DNA of 64,000 bases from the NCBI GenBank assembly GCA_002682825.1, contig NOKP01000011.1:682420-746419 (forward strand), read 5' to 3'. The DNA is from Neonectria sp. B-13 (lineage: Eukaryota; Ascomycota; Sordariomycetes; Hypocreales; Nectriaceae). Position 1 is the first letter of the stretch. Each line of letters begins with the position of its first letter. The position numbers and the translations under genes were made by a program. This document shows, piece by piece, positions 33,961 to 45,221 of the stretch. Below the pieces are notes generated by a model. The model was not told the origin of the DNA, did no database searches, and worked only from the letters and a program-made list of their open reading frames with translations.

Positions 33961-34560
33961 TCATGAAGGGACGCACATGACGAGTTGAAACAGTTCCATA
34001 CCACGAAATGAAGTCAATTCGATGCGGGACCGAAAGGTCATCTCCGATAGGCGCTGGTGGACTTCAATATTCCATGCCATTTCCGAATGGTGTCGCTCGC
34101 TGCAGTCTCTTGCATAGCCAAGAACCTCATCTGCCGCTGCTGGTGACAGGCTGATGCCACAATCATTTGGTTGCTTTGAGAATTCGCCATCCTCGTCAAA
34201 CCCATATTGTGACACATCAACACCAAGTATACTATGTATACTTGAGTTGAGGATGCCCTTGTGCTTGGACCATTTGCTGACCTTAGCAAGCACCTCCTTC
34301 AACGTTGAGGCTGGAATTTATCGCCAACATCAAGCTGTCGAGTAACGATTCCGTCCGTCGGTGTCCAGGGTTCTGGTATCCTGCTCGGAGAAGAAGGAGT
34401 CGAGAGTGAAACACGACTTGGGGAAGCCTACTTGCGAGACCTTGCCTGCCGTGACCCGTTTCCGGCCCCAGAGTCTGATGCTCGTGGTGTGTGGCTACCT
34501 TCCTCCTCGTGGTCCGAGTCATGGTCATCCTCTTCTCGACTGAGTTGTGGGTCACGCAGC
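33961..34560 (-). pseudogene. PD-(D/E)XK-like (PDDEXK_12) N-terminal relic
   Basis: From 34560 the minus strand reads an acidic, Ser/Pro-rich leader (DDHDSDHEEEGSHTPRAS ... SRIPEPWTPTDG) that contains an in-frame TAG. The frame then shifts near 34303 and continues PASTLKEVLAKVSKWSKHKG, LSPAAADEVLGYARDC and MAWNIEVHQRL to a stop at 33961. The W-N-x-x-V-H motif is the hallmark of the region just before the nuclease core in this fungal family. No catalytic Asp or ExK follows. With a stop, a frameshift and a missing core it is best called a pseudogene. It is related in type to the genes at 95-1159 and 45222-46871. Confidence 0.6.
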
Positions 34561-34998
34561 GGCTGTTACCTCGGGGTGCTTCGGCGTCATTCTTTTTAGT
34601 GAGGCAGTATCGATCGCGCGAAGGATGTTACGGCAATGTTCAGGTACAATTTGCCTCTCTCTACCATGGATGAATTGTCGTTAGTTGTTGTCGTTGTGAA
34701 GTCGTGTCGACCTGACAACTGAGGGTCAATTTCATCCGTGCAGAAGGTGGAAATCTTGGAACTTCACCAAGGAACCCTAGTAACGTATCCCACTTGGGCT
34801 TGGAGGAAAAAAAGCTTTCATTCATTTAGCTTTGAAGATATTGTCCTTGCGAGTGTCATCAATCCCGCTCGTCTTGTAGGTCAAAGCCTGATTTATCTGC
34901 TCAAGTGAACAGCCGTTCAAGGCTGCGTGGCTCCGTTGACTGTTCCTCGCTGGACTAAGTTCGATTTCGGGACCCGATGAGGAAAGCAAAGGAAATCT
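34561..34998. other. gene-free stretch
   Basis: This stretch holds the 3' flank of the SRPK-like gene and upstream sequence of the nuclease relic. I see no other feature. Confidence 0.5.
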
Positions 34999-36474
34999 TT
35001 ATTTCCAAGTCTTCTCGCATTCTGGAATCGCCCAATTCCTCATCCATGGCGTCCCCAGAACTTGCTGGGCACTGGGCCGATCACTAGGCCGAAATGCGAG
35101 CATCCACCGTACCATCTCGAAAAGAGCATCCCTCTCCTCCTCATCGAGCGTCTCCATACCCTTGTCACGACGGGGCTCCTGGATGCTGTCTTCAAAACGC
35201 TGATCCCACGACCACACAGATCGGCCCTCTTTAGGCTGCCCATTTTCAGTGAAATTTTTCGCCCGCCCTTCCCACTTCTCCCACCACTCAGACGGTAAAG
35301 GGCCAAGAGCATCAACCTGATCGCTCGTGGCGTCATCTTGCGTCAACAGGAAGCTATCAAGCAACGACCTCTGGCCAAGAATTGCCCAGATCGTGCACGC
35401 AAGGCTCCATATATCAGATGCAAAAGACAGAGGCTCTGTCTGCTCGAAGTGAGCTTCTGGTGGCCGGATCTCTAGCGGCGTGTAAGACTCGAATCTCGAA
35501 TCTTGCGAAGGGTAGAAGGCCACTCCAAAATCTGCGAGAAGGAGTCTTGATTCAGAGAGTAAAATTTTCTCGCTTGCTTCTCCAAGCCAGACTGGGGAGA
35601 AGACATGCTGAGGGAAACCTAGTGTTAGCGGCTTTCTGTCGACCCGGAGGACAGGCTCCGGATCTGGGGCCCCAAACTTGTCATATAGCTGCCTCTCTGA
35701 AAGCTGGTCAAGGGTGGGCGGTAATTGGAGAAGCAAATTTCCTAAATGAAGGTCTAGGGAAAGAATTTGTGTGTTAGCAGAGCCATCAAACCATACACAG
35801 CAAAGGAACGGCAGAACAAGAAAGACGTCAAGACCAGACACAATGTAGAGACGGTGCTAAGACTCACCCCCATGGACATATCCCCGGCCGTGAACGTATG
35901 CCACCGCTAAAACGAGCTGTGCAGCAAGAGACCGGGCAACTTGGAGCTGAAACACACCAGAGTTTGATGCCTCTTTCGTATCAGCAAGACTACATCTTGC
36001 TGGGATGGTGGCAAAGCAAGGATGGGTCCCATTTGGGCCACGAATATTGAAACGATCAAGTATCGGGAGAATCAATGCCCTGCCATGATCTTCATTTTGG
36101 AGAGAAGGGTCGGCGAGTTGAGTCAGGATACCGGCTTCTTTCTGATCTGAGTCCGCTGTGCCTACTTTGATGGCAACATACTTCGATTGCGTCTCATCCT
36201 GGGCAAGCCAGGTCGTTGAGAAAGTGCCGTATCTGAGCTTGTGTACTACGCGATATCGCTTATGAAGATGATCGCCTATTTTCATCGGATAGTAACCACC
36301 GGGTCGGTAATTCTCGAGTCTTTCGATATCGTCGACGTGCTCGAAGAAAAAGTGTCTTGTTGACATGGTTGAGCAGGGAACAACTGGAGGCGGGAAGACG
36401 CTCGTACGCCGTTGGAAAGACGATCGGTACGAAAGAAGTCGCCTCGTACAACTGCGAAAAATTAAACCGCCCAT
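34999..36474 (-). CDS. SRPK-like serine/threonine protein kinase
   Basis: Two exons (36474-35868 and 35753-34999) give 453 residues from the first ATG, or 417 from MSTRHFFFEH at 36366, which looks like the more usual start. The kinase domain begins YRVVHKLRYGTFSTTWLA (glycine loop) and has the VAIK lysine. Its catalytic loop is spliced to read YVHGDLHLGNLLL, with HGD replacing HRD, and the metal site is LLADFG. The split kinase layout with a long insert between loop and DFG is that of fungal SR-protein kinase expansions. These kinases phosphorylate Ser/Arg-rich splicing factors, but the many fungal paralogues have unknown targets. All key residues look present. Confidence 0.85.
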
Positions 36475-36816
36475 TGCGAGATAAAAAGTGGGAGTGCTGA
36501 TAAACGTTGCAAATGAGACTGAAAAAGCGCCTGGATGCTGTGCTGAGTCGGGTACACGAGCCCTTCTGAGCGCAAAGCGGAAGAGTTCAACTGGTACCCT
36601 ATTGCCGCGAGGTCATAGATGACCTGCGTCGGAGACTATAAAGCTTGTTAGAGGACAAGTTCCATGTGTTGGGTATAACGTGTGGCTGGAGTACCTTTCG
36701 GTAGGTGACGGGGCTAGTGCTTGAGCTGCCAGGCAGACGCGCCTCCTGCTTCACCATTACTGTACTGGACTATTAATTTTTACTTCTTCACCGCCATCAG
36801 CTTCTCCGAAATCACA
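36475..36816. other. divergent spacer between SRPK-like gene and APH pseudogene
   Basis: This 342-bp stretch between two divergent genes has no element I can support. Confidence 0.5.
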
Positions 36817-37637
36817 ATGAGTTCGAAAAAAGACGAAAAAGATCTTGGATGCTTCGCTATTACATTTGAGCGAAAATACTACCATCGCGGAGACGCTTGT
36901 ATCAAAAGGAGCCTGCGACCTATACAGTTCGCACTGGATTCGGTGGACTCCACGTTCCCCGACTTAATAGAGAATGCCTCATGAACGAATCCGAGTCGTT
37001 GCGATATGTTCGCTCAAACACTGACATCCCGGTGCCGACGATGTACTGCGATTTCGGAGACGATGGCGCATACTATCTTGTGACGGAGTATGTCGACGGC
37101 GTTAGTATGTCTGACCTCCTAGACGACGGGAAAGCCGTTGTGCGCGAGGAACTCAGAGACCATCTTGCGACACTCAAAATTCTGAAATCAAACTGCCTTG
37201 GCGGGCCCTCGAGGATCCTTATCCCCCCCCATCGTGTGATACGACGCACAGAGACGGAATATTGGTCACTGCATCCCTCAGAGCACGAGGAATATGTCTT
37301 CTGCCACAGCAATCTATCACAGCAGAACTTCATCGTCAACCCAGACACCTTGAGGACCAACGCTGTCATAGACTGGGAATACCCCGGCTTCTGCCCGCCT
37401 CGTTTCGAGTGGCCATTCTACACTAGGCTAGGTCCATCGTCCGCAGTCGACGGAGAGGATGACGATTCCGGCGAGCTTCTGGACTTTCTTAACTCTCAAG
37501 TTGCGAGTCACCTGTCCACACCTTACACTGACCTTCGACTAACTCGGGCAGATCCAAGCAAGTTAATAATGCCAGGTATGGACTATGTAGTTAGCGAGAG
37601 GGTTCATAATCACGAAACACAAGGGATAGATGAATGA
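36817..37637 (+). pseudogene. APH/choline-kinase-like gene with frameshift and lost catalytic Asp
   Basis: The ATG at 36817 opens with a family-type start (FERKYYHRGDACIKRSLRP). Near 36925 a one-base shift moves the family signal into another frame, which continues TGFGGLHVPRLNRECLMNES, then TDIPVPTMYCDFGDDGAYYL and VTEYVDGVSMSDLLDD. The catalytic loop reads HSNLSQQN where the family has HxDxxxxN, so Asn stands in place of the catalytic Asp. The second motif VIDWEYPGF is intact. The protein would otherwise be about 270 residues. The frameshift plus the lost Asp argue for a pseudogene. The frameshift alone could be a sequencing error, but the Asp change could not easily be one. Confidence 0.7.
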
Positions 37638-38158
37638 TAGTGTGATGTGATTTTACGAAGCTAGAGCATTGGGTCTGAGTGGTAGATACGGAAGTTCCGC
37701 GATGCTTGTAAGATTCGATGGTGGAAGGTATGATGAACTTGCTAAGTTTGGGGAAACCTGGGGTCTGTGGTGCTCGTAAAGAGGTCCGTAACGGGTTGGG
37801 GTTGAGAGACATGACTTTGACGGGAACACGGGGATACTTTCTATGGCGCGCTGATTGTGAGTAAACCTCTGGCAATCGGATGAGCGACCTGGTCCAGATT
37901 ACGGCTGCTGCCTGGACTGCTGGTTGTCGACAAGCCGACAAATAATTGCCAGCAAATTCACACGCACAGCCCGTCCACGGCTGGTACAGAACCGACAGAT
38001 ATGCGCCCAGCTTCCAGACAGAATGCCGACGGATCACGAGGTTTCCTGCGCATTTGGCCAGTCCGATCCTTTGACTTGCATGTTGAATATTATTGCTGCA
38101 TACGGTACTAATTAAGCTGTACCGAGAGCAGAGCCACGCAGCTGATACATCTATCCCA
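37638..38158. other. gene-free stretch
   Basis: A 191-codon open frame on the minus strand crosses this region and overlaps the APH pseudogene. It shows no motif and I do not call it. Confidence 0.5.
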
Positions 38159-39097
38159 TCAACCACTAGCGTCTAGCTTCTCCTCGGGCGCTTCAACCTC
38201 TATGCCCGCCAACCTGCCCTCAAGTAGTTGATGACACTTCTCTCGCATCTCGGATATATGCTCTTCATCCAGCAGAGTCGCAGGTAGTACCGCAGCAGCG
38301 CCTTCTAAGTTGGCCATCTCCCTAGCCAGATATGCGAGTGACGCATATTCGCCTCTCCAGCAGCGATCCGTTATTTTATCCAATCCCGCATCAGACAAAT
38401 CGGGAAACTTCATCAGGGCCAAGAGCCTGACGGCTTCATTCCCTTCAATTTCCTCGTAGAGCTCGAAGCCTCGAGTCAGGTTGTATAGAATTGATCCAAA
38501 GGTGAATTGCTCGCTGACAGCCCCGTACGTCCCGAATGTTCCTTGTTGAGGACCAGCCTCAGCACCTTGTACCCGAGCCCAGGGCGGTGAATTGCCCAGA
38601 TTAATCGATCCAATCGCAGCGATGCAGTCAAAGTCGGCTAGCTTCAGGCAATCCGTGTGATCGAGGAGGATATTGGCAGGTCTTAAATCACCATGAACTA
38701 GGCCCAACGACTCTAGCCATGCGATAGCCGCAGACAGTTCCATGGCCCATTGCTCGATTTTATGGACTGGCTCTAGCCGGAGCACTTCGAGGCATTTCTG
38801 GTTCTTGTTGTCGCGTCGTTGGTTGTTGTAGATGCGCTGGTCCAGAGAGCTCCCAGACATGAGCTGGAGGAAGTTGAGTCCGGGAAGCCTGAGGAAGCTT
38901 TGAATCAAGTGCGGGGACGACCCATGTCGCTCGAAGAGATCATATGCGTCGGTCTCTTTTTTGAACTCCTCCAGGCGGTCTTTGCGGACGTACTTGAGGA
39001 CGATATCATGGTCGATTTTGAAGACCCATCCGGTGGCACCTCGAGAAATGAGGTTGAACTTGGTAATGCATGAGGGCAGCTCGTGGGCCATGTTCAC
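38159..39097 (-). CDS. fungal protein kinase-like protein with DFD metal motif
   Basis: A single exon encodes 312 residues (310 from the second Met). It shows ISRGATGWVFKID (loop), VLKYVRKDR (lysine), LGLVHGDLRPANILLD (catalytic loop with HGD) and LKLADFDCIAAIGS, where the usual DFG is DFD. A GTFGTYGAVSEQFTFGSILY activation segment and helical C lobe follow. DFD in place of DFG is, as I recall, standard in this fungal family rather than a defect. Substrates are unknown. It lies downstream of the SRPK-like gene and APH pseudogene in the kinase-rich part of the island. Confidence 0.8.
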   Translation of the reverse strand: MNMAHELPSCITKFNLISRGATGWVFKIDHDIVLKYVRKDRLEEFKKETDAYDLFERHGSSPHLIQSFLRLPGLNFLQLMSGSSLDQRIYNNQRRDNKNQKCLEVLRLEPVHKIEQWAMELSAAIAWLESLGLVHGDLRPANILLDHTDCLKLADFDCIAAIGSINLGNSPPWARVQGAEAGPQQGTFGTYGAVSEQFTFGSILYNLTRGFELYEEIEGNEAVRLLALMKFPDLSDAGLDKITDRCWRGEYASLAYLAREMANLEGAAAVLPATLLDEEHISEMREKCHQLLEGRLAGIEVEAPEEKLDASG

Positions 39098-39307
39098 CGT
39101 CCAAGGATAGAAGAAAATGACCGGACGACAAGCTAGTGGATGGATTGCAATGTTTTCATACGACGGGGCAGAGAAGTGAGTTGTGATGAAGAGCGAGCGA
39201 ACCCGCAGAATGCTCGAGGGCCCGAGGGCTCACGAACACACGAACACCACCGGGATCCGGGAAAATGTCACTCCGCCAGCTCGAGCCATTGTTACTGCCT
39301 AAGGTAA

Positions 39308-39562
39308 CTACTTCTGATATCCAGCGCGTGCAGTTGCAGCTACGTCTGCCTTGTCCTTCGCCATCCACACCCCACGGCGCAGAACCCAGGCACCGCTATG
39401 CTTGCAGTCATCGCAAGGAATCCTCAACGTAGTCCCGCCCAGATGCTGCGTATTCACGATCTGACCGCAGTTAACACAGTCATTCCATTCTAGAATGGCA
39501 CCGGGCTCGTCAACGACATGCCTACAGATGTGCCTGCGCTGCGAGATCAGCTCTTGGCACAT
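39308..39562 (-). CDS. small putative zinc-ribbon protein
   Basis: The ATG at 39562 opens an 84-residue frame. It has two Cys pairs, CVNCG and CDDC, about 20 residues apart, and an upstream Cys/His pair (HICRH), suggesting a zinc ribbon. The C-terminus is GAWVLRRGVWMAKDK. A likely 5'-UTR intron lies just upstream (gtaagt ... cgcctag, about 39575-39650). I do not recognise a named family. Confidence 0.55.
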   Translation of the reverse strand: MCQELISQRRHICRHVVDEPGAILEWNDCVNCGQIVNTQHLGGTTLRIPCDDCKHSGAWVLRRGVWMAKDKADVAATARAGYQK

Positions 39563-42102
39563 CCTTGGTTCTGGTACGCCTAGGCGATACTAGCACGCCG
39601 CGGTCAGTTGCCCGCCCTCACACCAGACAGACTAAAGTCACAACTTACAGCGGTCGTTCTTCTTGGAAACTGAGAATGAGCCTTGATCAAGTCTGGGTGG
39701 GGTTGGACTTCGAATTGAAGGATAATTTGGTATGAATTGATGTTCAGTTTCTTAGAAAAGCAACACCCTTTATATTTGGCGATTCACTCAATTTGCAATC
39801 AAACCTTCTCGCCTACTTTGTTCACCTCACTCCTCGCTGTAGCTACCTCAACTCGCTCGATCATGGGAGCAAGCGGCGTCCCAGGGCTTTGTCGTGACCA
39901 AACGCAAAGCATCGTCGACGTGTAGAGGTTGCCTGCACACACAACCGACAAGCAACACCGACAACCAGATCACCAGTGTCGAGCCAACCGTGCCGCAAAA
40001 CACTTCGACGGAATCAACAATTGCCGGACTCTTATCCCCCCTTCTGACAAACGTGTCAGGTTGCTATCGTGTTTCCCTATTGAAGTCTGGGCGATGATTG
40101 GCGAGTGTCGCCTCTTCAAAGCCCTTCATCATCAATCCGACTTGCGACCATACATTCGCGAGCTCGCGTGACATGTTCGGTGGCCGAGGATGAGTATCGC
40201 AAGGCGCTCATCCCCCATATGCTGGAGCCTAGAGTTGCTCTCCAGGTTGTTTCCAGTTTCGGCAAAGCCCTTGCTTGATGGGAAATTGGAAACCTGGAGT
40301 TTGGGGTGTACGACGAGTCGTCAAACACAGAGCCCAGAGCCTATTTTAGCGATGACCAGGATGGCGGCGCTTTTACGCACGCTTCACCAGTTGCATTTGG
40401 CATAACAATAATAGGCGGGTTCATCCTGCACAGTGCTGCGCATCGCATGTGGAGGCCATCTTGGACAAGGTGTATAAGGCCGAAAAGCCACCAACTCCTG
40501 TGTCTGGCGCAGTAGTGGCGCGCACCAAAGCCGCGCGGCGACGCTCAATGCCCATGCTGTTGACTATTGCCATAATCCCGGCGAGGGAATGACGACTAGA
40601 TTCGCCTATTTATGCGGGTTTCAAAGGACATCAAACGGGTCTACTCGGTATGGGTAACACCGCGAGCTTGCCCGTCGCAGCCGAGATCCTGCAACTGTCG
40701 TAGGCCGTCTTCAATGACTGGAGCTTCGTCAAGAAGACCGGAAATCCCAGAAGGTTAAACTTGCATTTCGGTGAGGAGAATGATGTGAGTTTTCTTGTAG
40801 TTGCTATAAGCGGTGCGTATACCTAACTAAGTTAAAGGCGTGAATCGGATTCAAACCGTTTCCTGGTGCCGTCACGTATGTTACCCTCGTGATCCTGCCT
40901 CCATCAAACACAACAACTCCGGCTGATGAAGATTTCGAGACGAGAACCCCCACGCTCACCCCCCATAATGTCTCTCATCTTCCTCGTCCGTATTCGTCTC
41001 GTCGCCGCCAACGTAATCGTCCGCCGACACCCGCGTGGACAACCCTGCGACCAACCGTGGCTCGCCGAAGTGCTTCATCTGAACGGGCTGTTACTCCATT
41101 GACCTCAGCAAACCGTTCCTGAATCTGACTCGAAGACGGGCAGCGGTGCGTTATCAACGATATGGTTCTGTGTCTCAGCGAAACCCCTATTCTCGGAGTG
41201 CGGCAGCGCCATGCTGTTCTTCAAATCAGGTCCACCAACCGCGTGTCCATCCAGGAGTGCTCCAGATGGGCACTCGTTCATGTAAATGAGGGGCGATTGG
41301 CCACAGGCAATAACAACAATGTCTTTTTCTCAATTCCTCCGGTGCGATTATTCGCTTCGGAAACTTGTCGTATCGGGTCGAGTACGGGCTATTTGCGCGC
41401 GAGGACAGGCATCGTATCAAAGTGTAGGCAGCGGCAACATGCAACAGCTATGTTCATATCTGTTATGCTGACCGATGCCCACGGCATCCCAAACCGCAGA
41501 CGATTCCGGTTGGCGTCCCTGAATACTAGTTTTCAGGAATATTTGCGGGCCAATCCTCGAGCCTGACTTCTGTTGATCGTCTCGTTCTTACTGTTACGGG
41601 AGAGGTGGATAGTTGATGGTAACACCAGCGCAGGTCTCTATTTCGGGGTTCCAAAGTGCTTACTTCAAGAGGACCGCATTCTCCGCGCCGTTCGCTTACT
41701 ACTCCGGTCAGATTGTGTTGTCCATGTCCTAGTCCTTCCCATTAGTGAGCATCTGAATGATCAACGCGTGATCCTGCTACCGCGTCGACCTGGTGTCGAC
41801 TGTCAATGCTTGCTCTAATCCGCCGGGTAATGGGATTGTATTTTCCGCCGGCTCCATGCAGTTCCCGTCAAGGCATTTAAGAAGCGCAGGGATTTCTTCG
41901 TCGAACAGTACGCCAAGTACAGCCTCGACGGTTCCGACAGACGCCGAGTCTATCAATTTGGAAGTGAAAATGAACGTTGACGTGTTGATGTCAGAGCTAC
42001 CTTCAGCTTGGTCAACAGGATAGTCCACCGAGGCCTGGGTTAATCATCATGCATCTGTATGTTTTCTTGACTATCCATCAGTCTGCACGTTGGCTTCTTC
42101 AA
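39563..42102. other. region of scattered decayed open frames
   Basis: There is no intact gene in 2.5 kb. Short plus-strand segments look like former coding sequence broken by stops and shifts, for example LSCFPIEVWAMIGECRLFKA near 40065 and KAFKKRRDFFVEQYAKYSLD near 41868. On the minus strand an 84-residue frame (42028-41777) is open but unrecognised. I cannot assign a family. Confidence 0.4.
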
Positions 42103-42433
42103 TCACTTCCATCTGCCGTTGGTCCCAGTCGACTTGAACTTATGCATATCATATTTCGGGGTCTCCTTTTCCCGGCACCGCCTGTTGCTCTGATGGCTGA
42201 ACTTGAAGTGTCCCCTGGCTGCTTCGCCAATCAATGCAAAACTCCGTCATCCCCGGGACTGAAGTGCTCCGGCACCCGTCTGCAGCATCCACGTCGTAAC
42301 GGCCAAAGTCCGTAATGAACGTGGCCGGGTACCCGCAAGTCAGGTAACAGTACTGGCTGACGATCAGACGATCCGCCAAGGCCGTGGTAGCGAGGCCCAA
42401 AGCGACGAAGGAGGATAGGATGTTGAGATGCAT
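42103..42433 (-). pseudogene. small secreted Cys-rich protein with probable frameshift
   Basis: The ATG at 42433 starts a clear signal peptide (MHLNILSSFVALGLATTALA), followed by DRLIVSQYCYLTCGYP, TFITDFGRYDVDAADGC and VPGMTEFCIDW. In the annotated frame the protein is 94 residues and ends at 42149. One base later, from about 42210, a different frame stays open for 37 codons to 42103. That frame encodes a basic, Cys-containing tail (HFKFSHQSNRRC ...) which fits this small secreted family better than the frame-1 tail (TLQVQPSEQQ). I infer a single-base insertion after the codons for SSQG. The role is unknown. The shape is that of a secreted effector-like or cell-surface protein. Confidence 0.6.
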
Positions 42434-44311
42434 TGACTAAGTGAGATGAGCTTCTGATGTCCTGTCGGTACGGAATAAGGAGGGCTCGGACAAAACTTAC
42501 CGCTGCTGATTGAAGGGGTGATTGGGTGAGTGATGGAAAGGTTAGCGACTTGAGTGATGATAAGTGCTTGATAGAGATGGCGATGAAGAGACAGGAGGCT
42601 CGAACATATTCATTGTGGACTCAGTAACGCTCTTATGCAAACCTCATACATCGGAAGTTGTCCTACCACGATCATGTAGAGAATTCACCTCAATTTTCTC
42701 TTTTGTTCTACCCTATTTGAATCCTGGCTGTTTTCACTACTACTCAATGATCACATATGAAGTGAGAGCCGAACAGGGCAGGTGAAGGATTCGACGGAGC
42801 AGTTGATCTGTGACTTTTGCAGTCTAAACAGGCAAGTTGTTCGAGTTTGGGCAGGGAAGTCCATGGCAAGTAAGGATAAATTCCGCACCAGCTACCAGGA
42901 ACCAGACTTGGTCACCCCATGTTATGGCATATTGCAAATCTTAATATAATATTGCAAGTAGTACTATACTTTAGAACCGAAAGTGCTGGAGGGTGAGCAA
43001 CGCAATGAAGACATAGTGGAATATTTATAAACCGTGGTGAGTGTCAATGTCCTTTGAAACCCATCAACGCCAAACGCCGCCGTCAATCTAGATTTGATGT
43101 TCGAGAAGGAATCCGGGCAGCAACACTGAGCCAATAGCGATGGCGCTCACCGCCAAATGCGTGTTAGCGGTAGTTTAGACTTTAAGGTGCTTCTAGCGCG
43201 GGGGCTAATGGCTAATTACCATCAACCACGGGCAGATCTGGAGTTGCGTTTTGCTAGGCAATTGGCTGGCGGATTTATGCCATCTCCTTTCTCTTCGTTT
43301 TGCTTCCCTTTCTTCCTTGCGTTCCCTCTTCTTCCCCTCCAATTATCGACTTTTCCGTCCATTCTCTACCGTAAAAACCCAGCACAAGCGGAGTTCCTAT
43401 AGCTCCCATCGCCCTCACCCATTAGCAGCGCGTTCTCAGGAAGATGACCGTTTGGGGGCGTCAGTCTGATACACTGTATACAGTATAGTGTGGCATGGAG
43501 CTATACTATATGTAGTAAAGCTCTATAGAAACCTGGGGATTCTGCATTTTGCCAAGGCACTTGTCTCCCCATGACTAATGTGCTGGCTTTTTAATGTGCT
43601 TTTCGTTCTCTGACCAAGCAACTAGTTACCTACCAAGTTGAACAACAAGTTTTCCGAGATTGGGCGTCAAGCATCACCTGCCAATATATTTGTCACTCAT
43701 TTCCACTTGCCACCAATAGTGCCTCTATCATGCACTGCTGCACTCCCTTCTATTTCTCTTCTTTTCTTTTGATCAATGTTGATCAGCTTTTACCGACTCT
43801 GGCCTTTTGCTCTTTAGATAGCTAGTAACATTACGACTTCGCGAGGGACAGGAAGCGATAGTTACAGCAGACAGACCAATACTGCACCCCTCGAGCCCAC
43901 AACTGCCGGATAATAACAAAGTGTTGCGTAAACGGAGACTGCCCCCGATGGTCATGCCGTACGCCGTGAAATTCCCATTCCCATTGTGCATTATGTTCGG
44001 AGTACCCTCGACCTGTCCACCGTCGTGGAAGTTCATGGACTCCATCAGATTCTACGGATCGTTGCTGCCACCCTCCCAAAATGGGGGAGGCCGGACCCGC
44101 CCGGGCCTCGAGGGAGGCAGGGCGGGAGACCAACCCTTCCGGATGATATGACGCTGTTGAACGAGCTGGGATTTTATGACAAGTTGGCCTTACCCAATCT
44201 TCGAGATAAGCCCCGTCGACATTCGGTGACACCAGGTGGGACAGCAGGGCGCTCTGCGAATCACACGACCAGCCCGGAGCGGACGAGGCCAAGACAGCAC
44301 CCCACGCCGGT
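42434..44311. other. gene-free stretch
   Basis: AT-rich stretches lie near 42935-42975 and 43470-43530. The latter contains the short palindrome CTGTATACAG at 43474-43483. A 153-codon minus frame (43831-44292) and one overlapping it have no known motif. Confidence 0.45.
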
Positions 44312-44413
44312 CGGGGAGTCGGGTATCACCACCACCAGCATGATCGAGTGCTGAGGGCGGGGAGTCGGGTATCACCACCAACCAGCATGATCGAGTGCTG
44401 AGAGCGGGGAGAT
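44312..44413. repeat. 46-bp tandem duplication
   Basis: Two copies beginning CGGGGAGTCGGGTATCACC at 44312 and 44358, each ending GATCGAGTGCTGAG, plus a partial third start at 44405. They differ by a few bases. Confidence 0.8.
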
Positions 44414-44431
44414 CTAGGCCCAGCTGGATCA

Positions 44432-44526
44432 TTCTTGAGATCGTCATAGTTACGATTGCTGCATCACATCATAAGCCCGACAGTCCCGAGTCACTCTTGA
44501 GATCGTCGTAGTTACGATTGCTGCAG
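44432..44526. repeat. direct repeat, 62-bp period
   Basis: A segment beginning CTTGAGATCGTC at 44434 is repeated at 44496 with one mismatch over about 31 bases, ending GATTGCTGCA. It follows directly on the 46-bp tandem duplication. Confidence 0.75.
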
Positions 44527-45221
44527 CGCATGGTGAACCCGGTCATCGGATTGGGATCGAGATCCCCGAACCAACAACCCCTGCTGATTGTTTTCGTTCC
44601 GAGAGTGCAACTTCCAAGAAGCCGCCACTTTCAAGAAGCAGCCAGTCAAGCTTGAGAAGCGCATCCTATAGTTTGGGTGTCGGGTGATCTAGATTGCCAC
44701 TGTAACCTCTGGGCGCGCTGCTGCCTTGTTTGCTCGGGCACATTGTTGTTTCCCGGAAACGAGGCTACGAATCAGAGGCTGTCGATCGAGTCGTTCATAT
44801 GCAAGCGACCTCATCGACTTGTGTAGATCAATATGGTGGCTGTCGGTGAGAAAACAATAAACTAGGCCACCGTTTCCGAGGCCCTCCTTGCCCCCTGCCC
44901 CCCTCCTTGAACAGCCAAGCAGAGCGTGCACTTGTTGTGTCTCGGTACACACGATTGTGAGACACTCGAGTCACCTGGTACCATAGGCACGTTAGTCAAC
45001 GAGACAGACATCGGAAGTTGGAATTCGCAGACTTGGGGGGGAAATGTGATCCTCTGCTGACACGGGCTCGCGACAGATGCTGTGGCCCTTAACGGACACG
45101 CGGATGATTCAGTTACTCAACTGCGGTCGGCATGCACAAGTAAACCTCTTTAGTTCAGAAAAAGTCGGTTACGAATTGAGACAAGAGAGCTGAAGGCCGT
45201 TACATATCAAGATGCTCGTTA

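Noticed and set aside
37591..38166. 191-residue ORF on the minus strand
   Set aside because: It overlaps the end of the APH pseudogene, has no motif and looks like chance coding.
43773..44292. Two overlapping minus-strand ORFs
   Set aside because: Neither shows a recognisable family, and both are open over the same bases.
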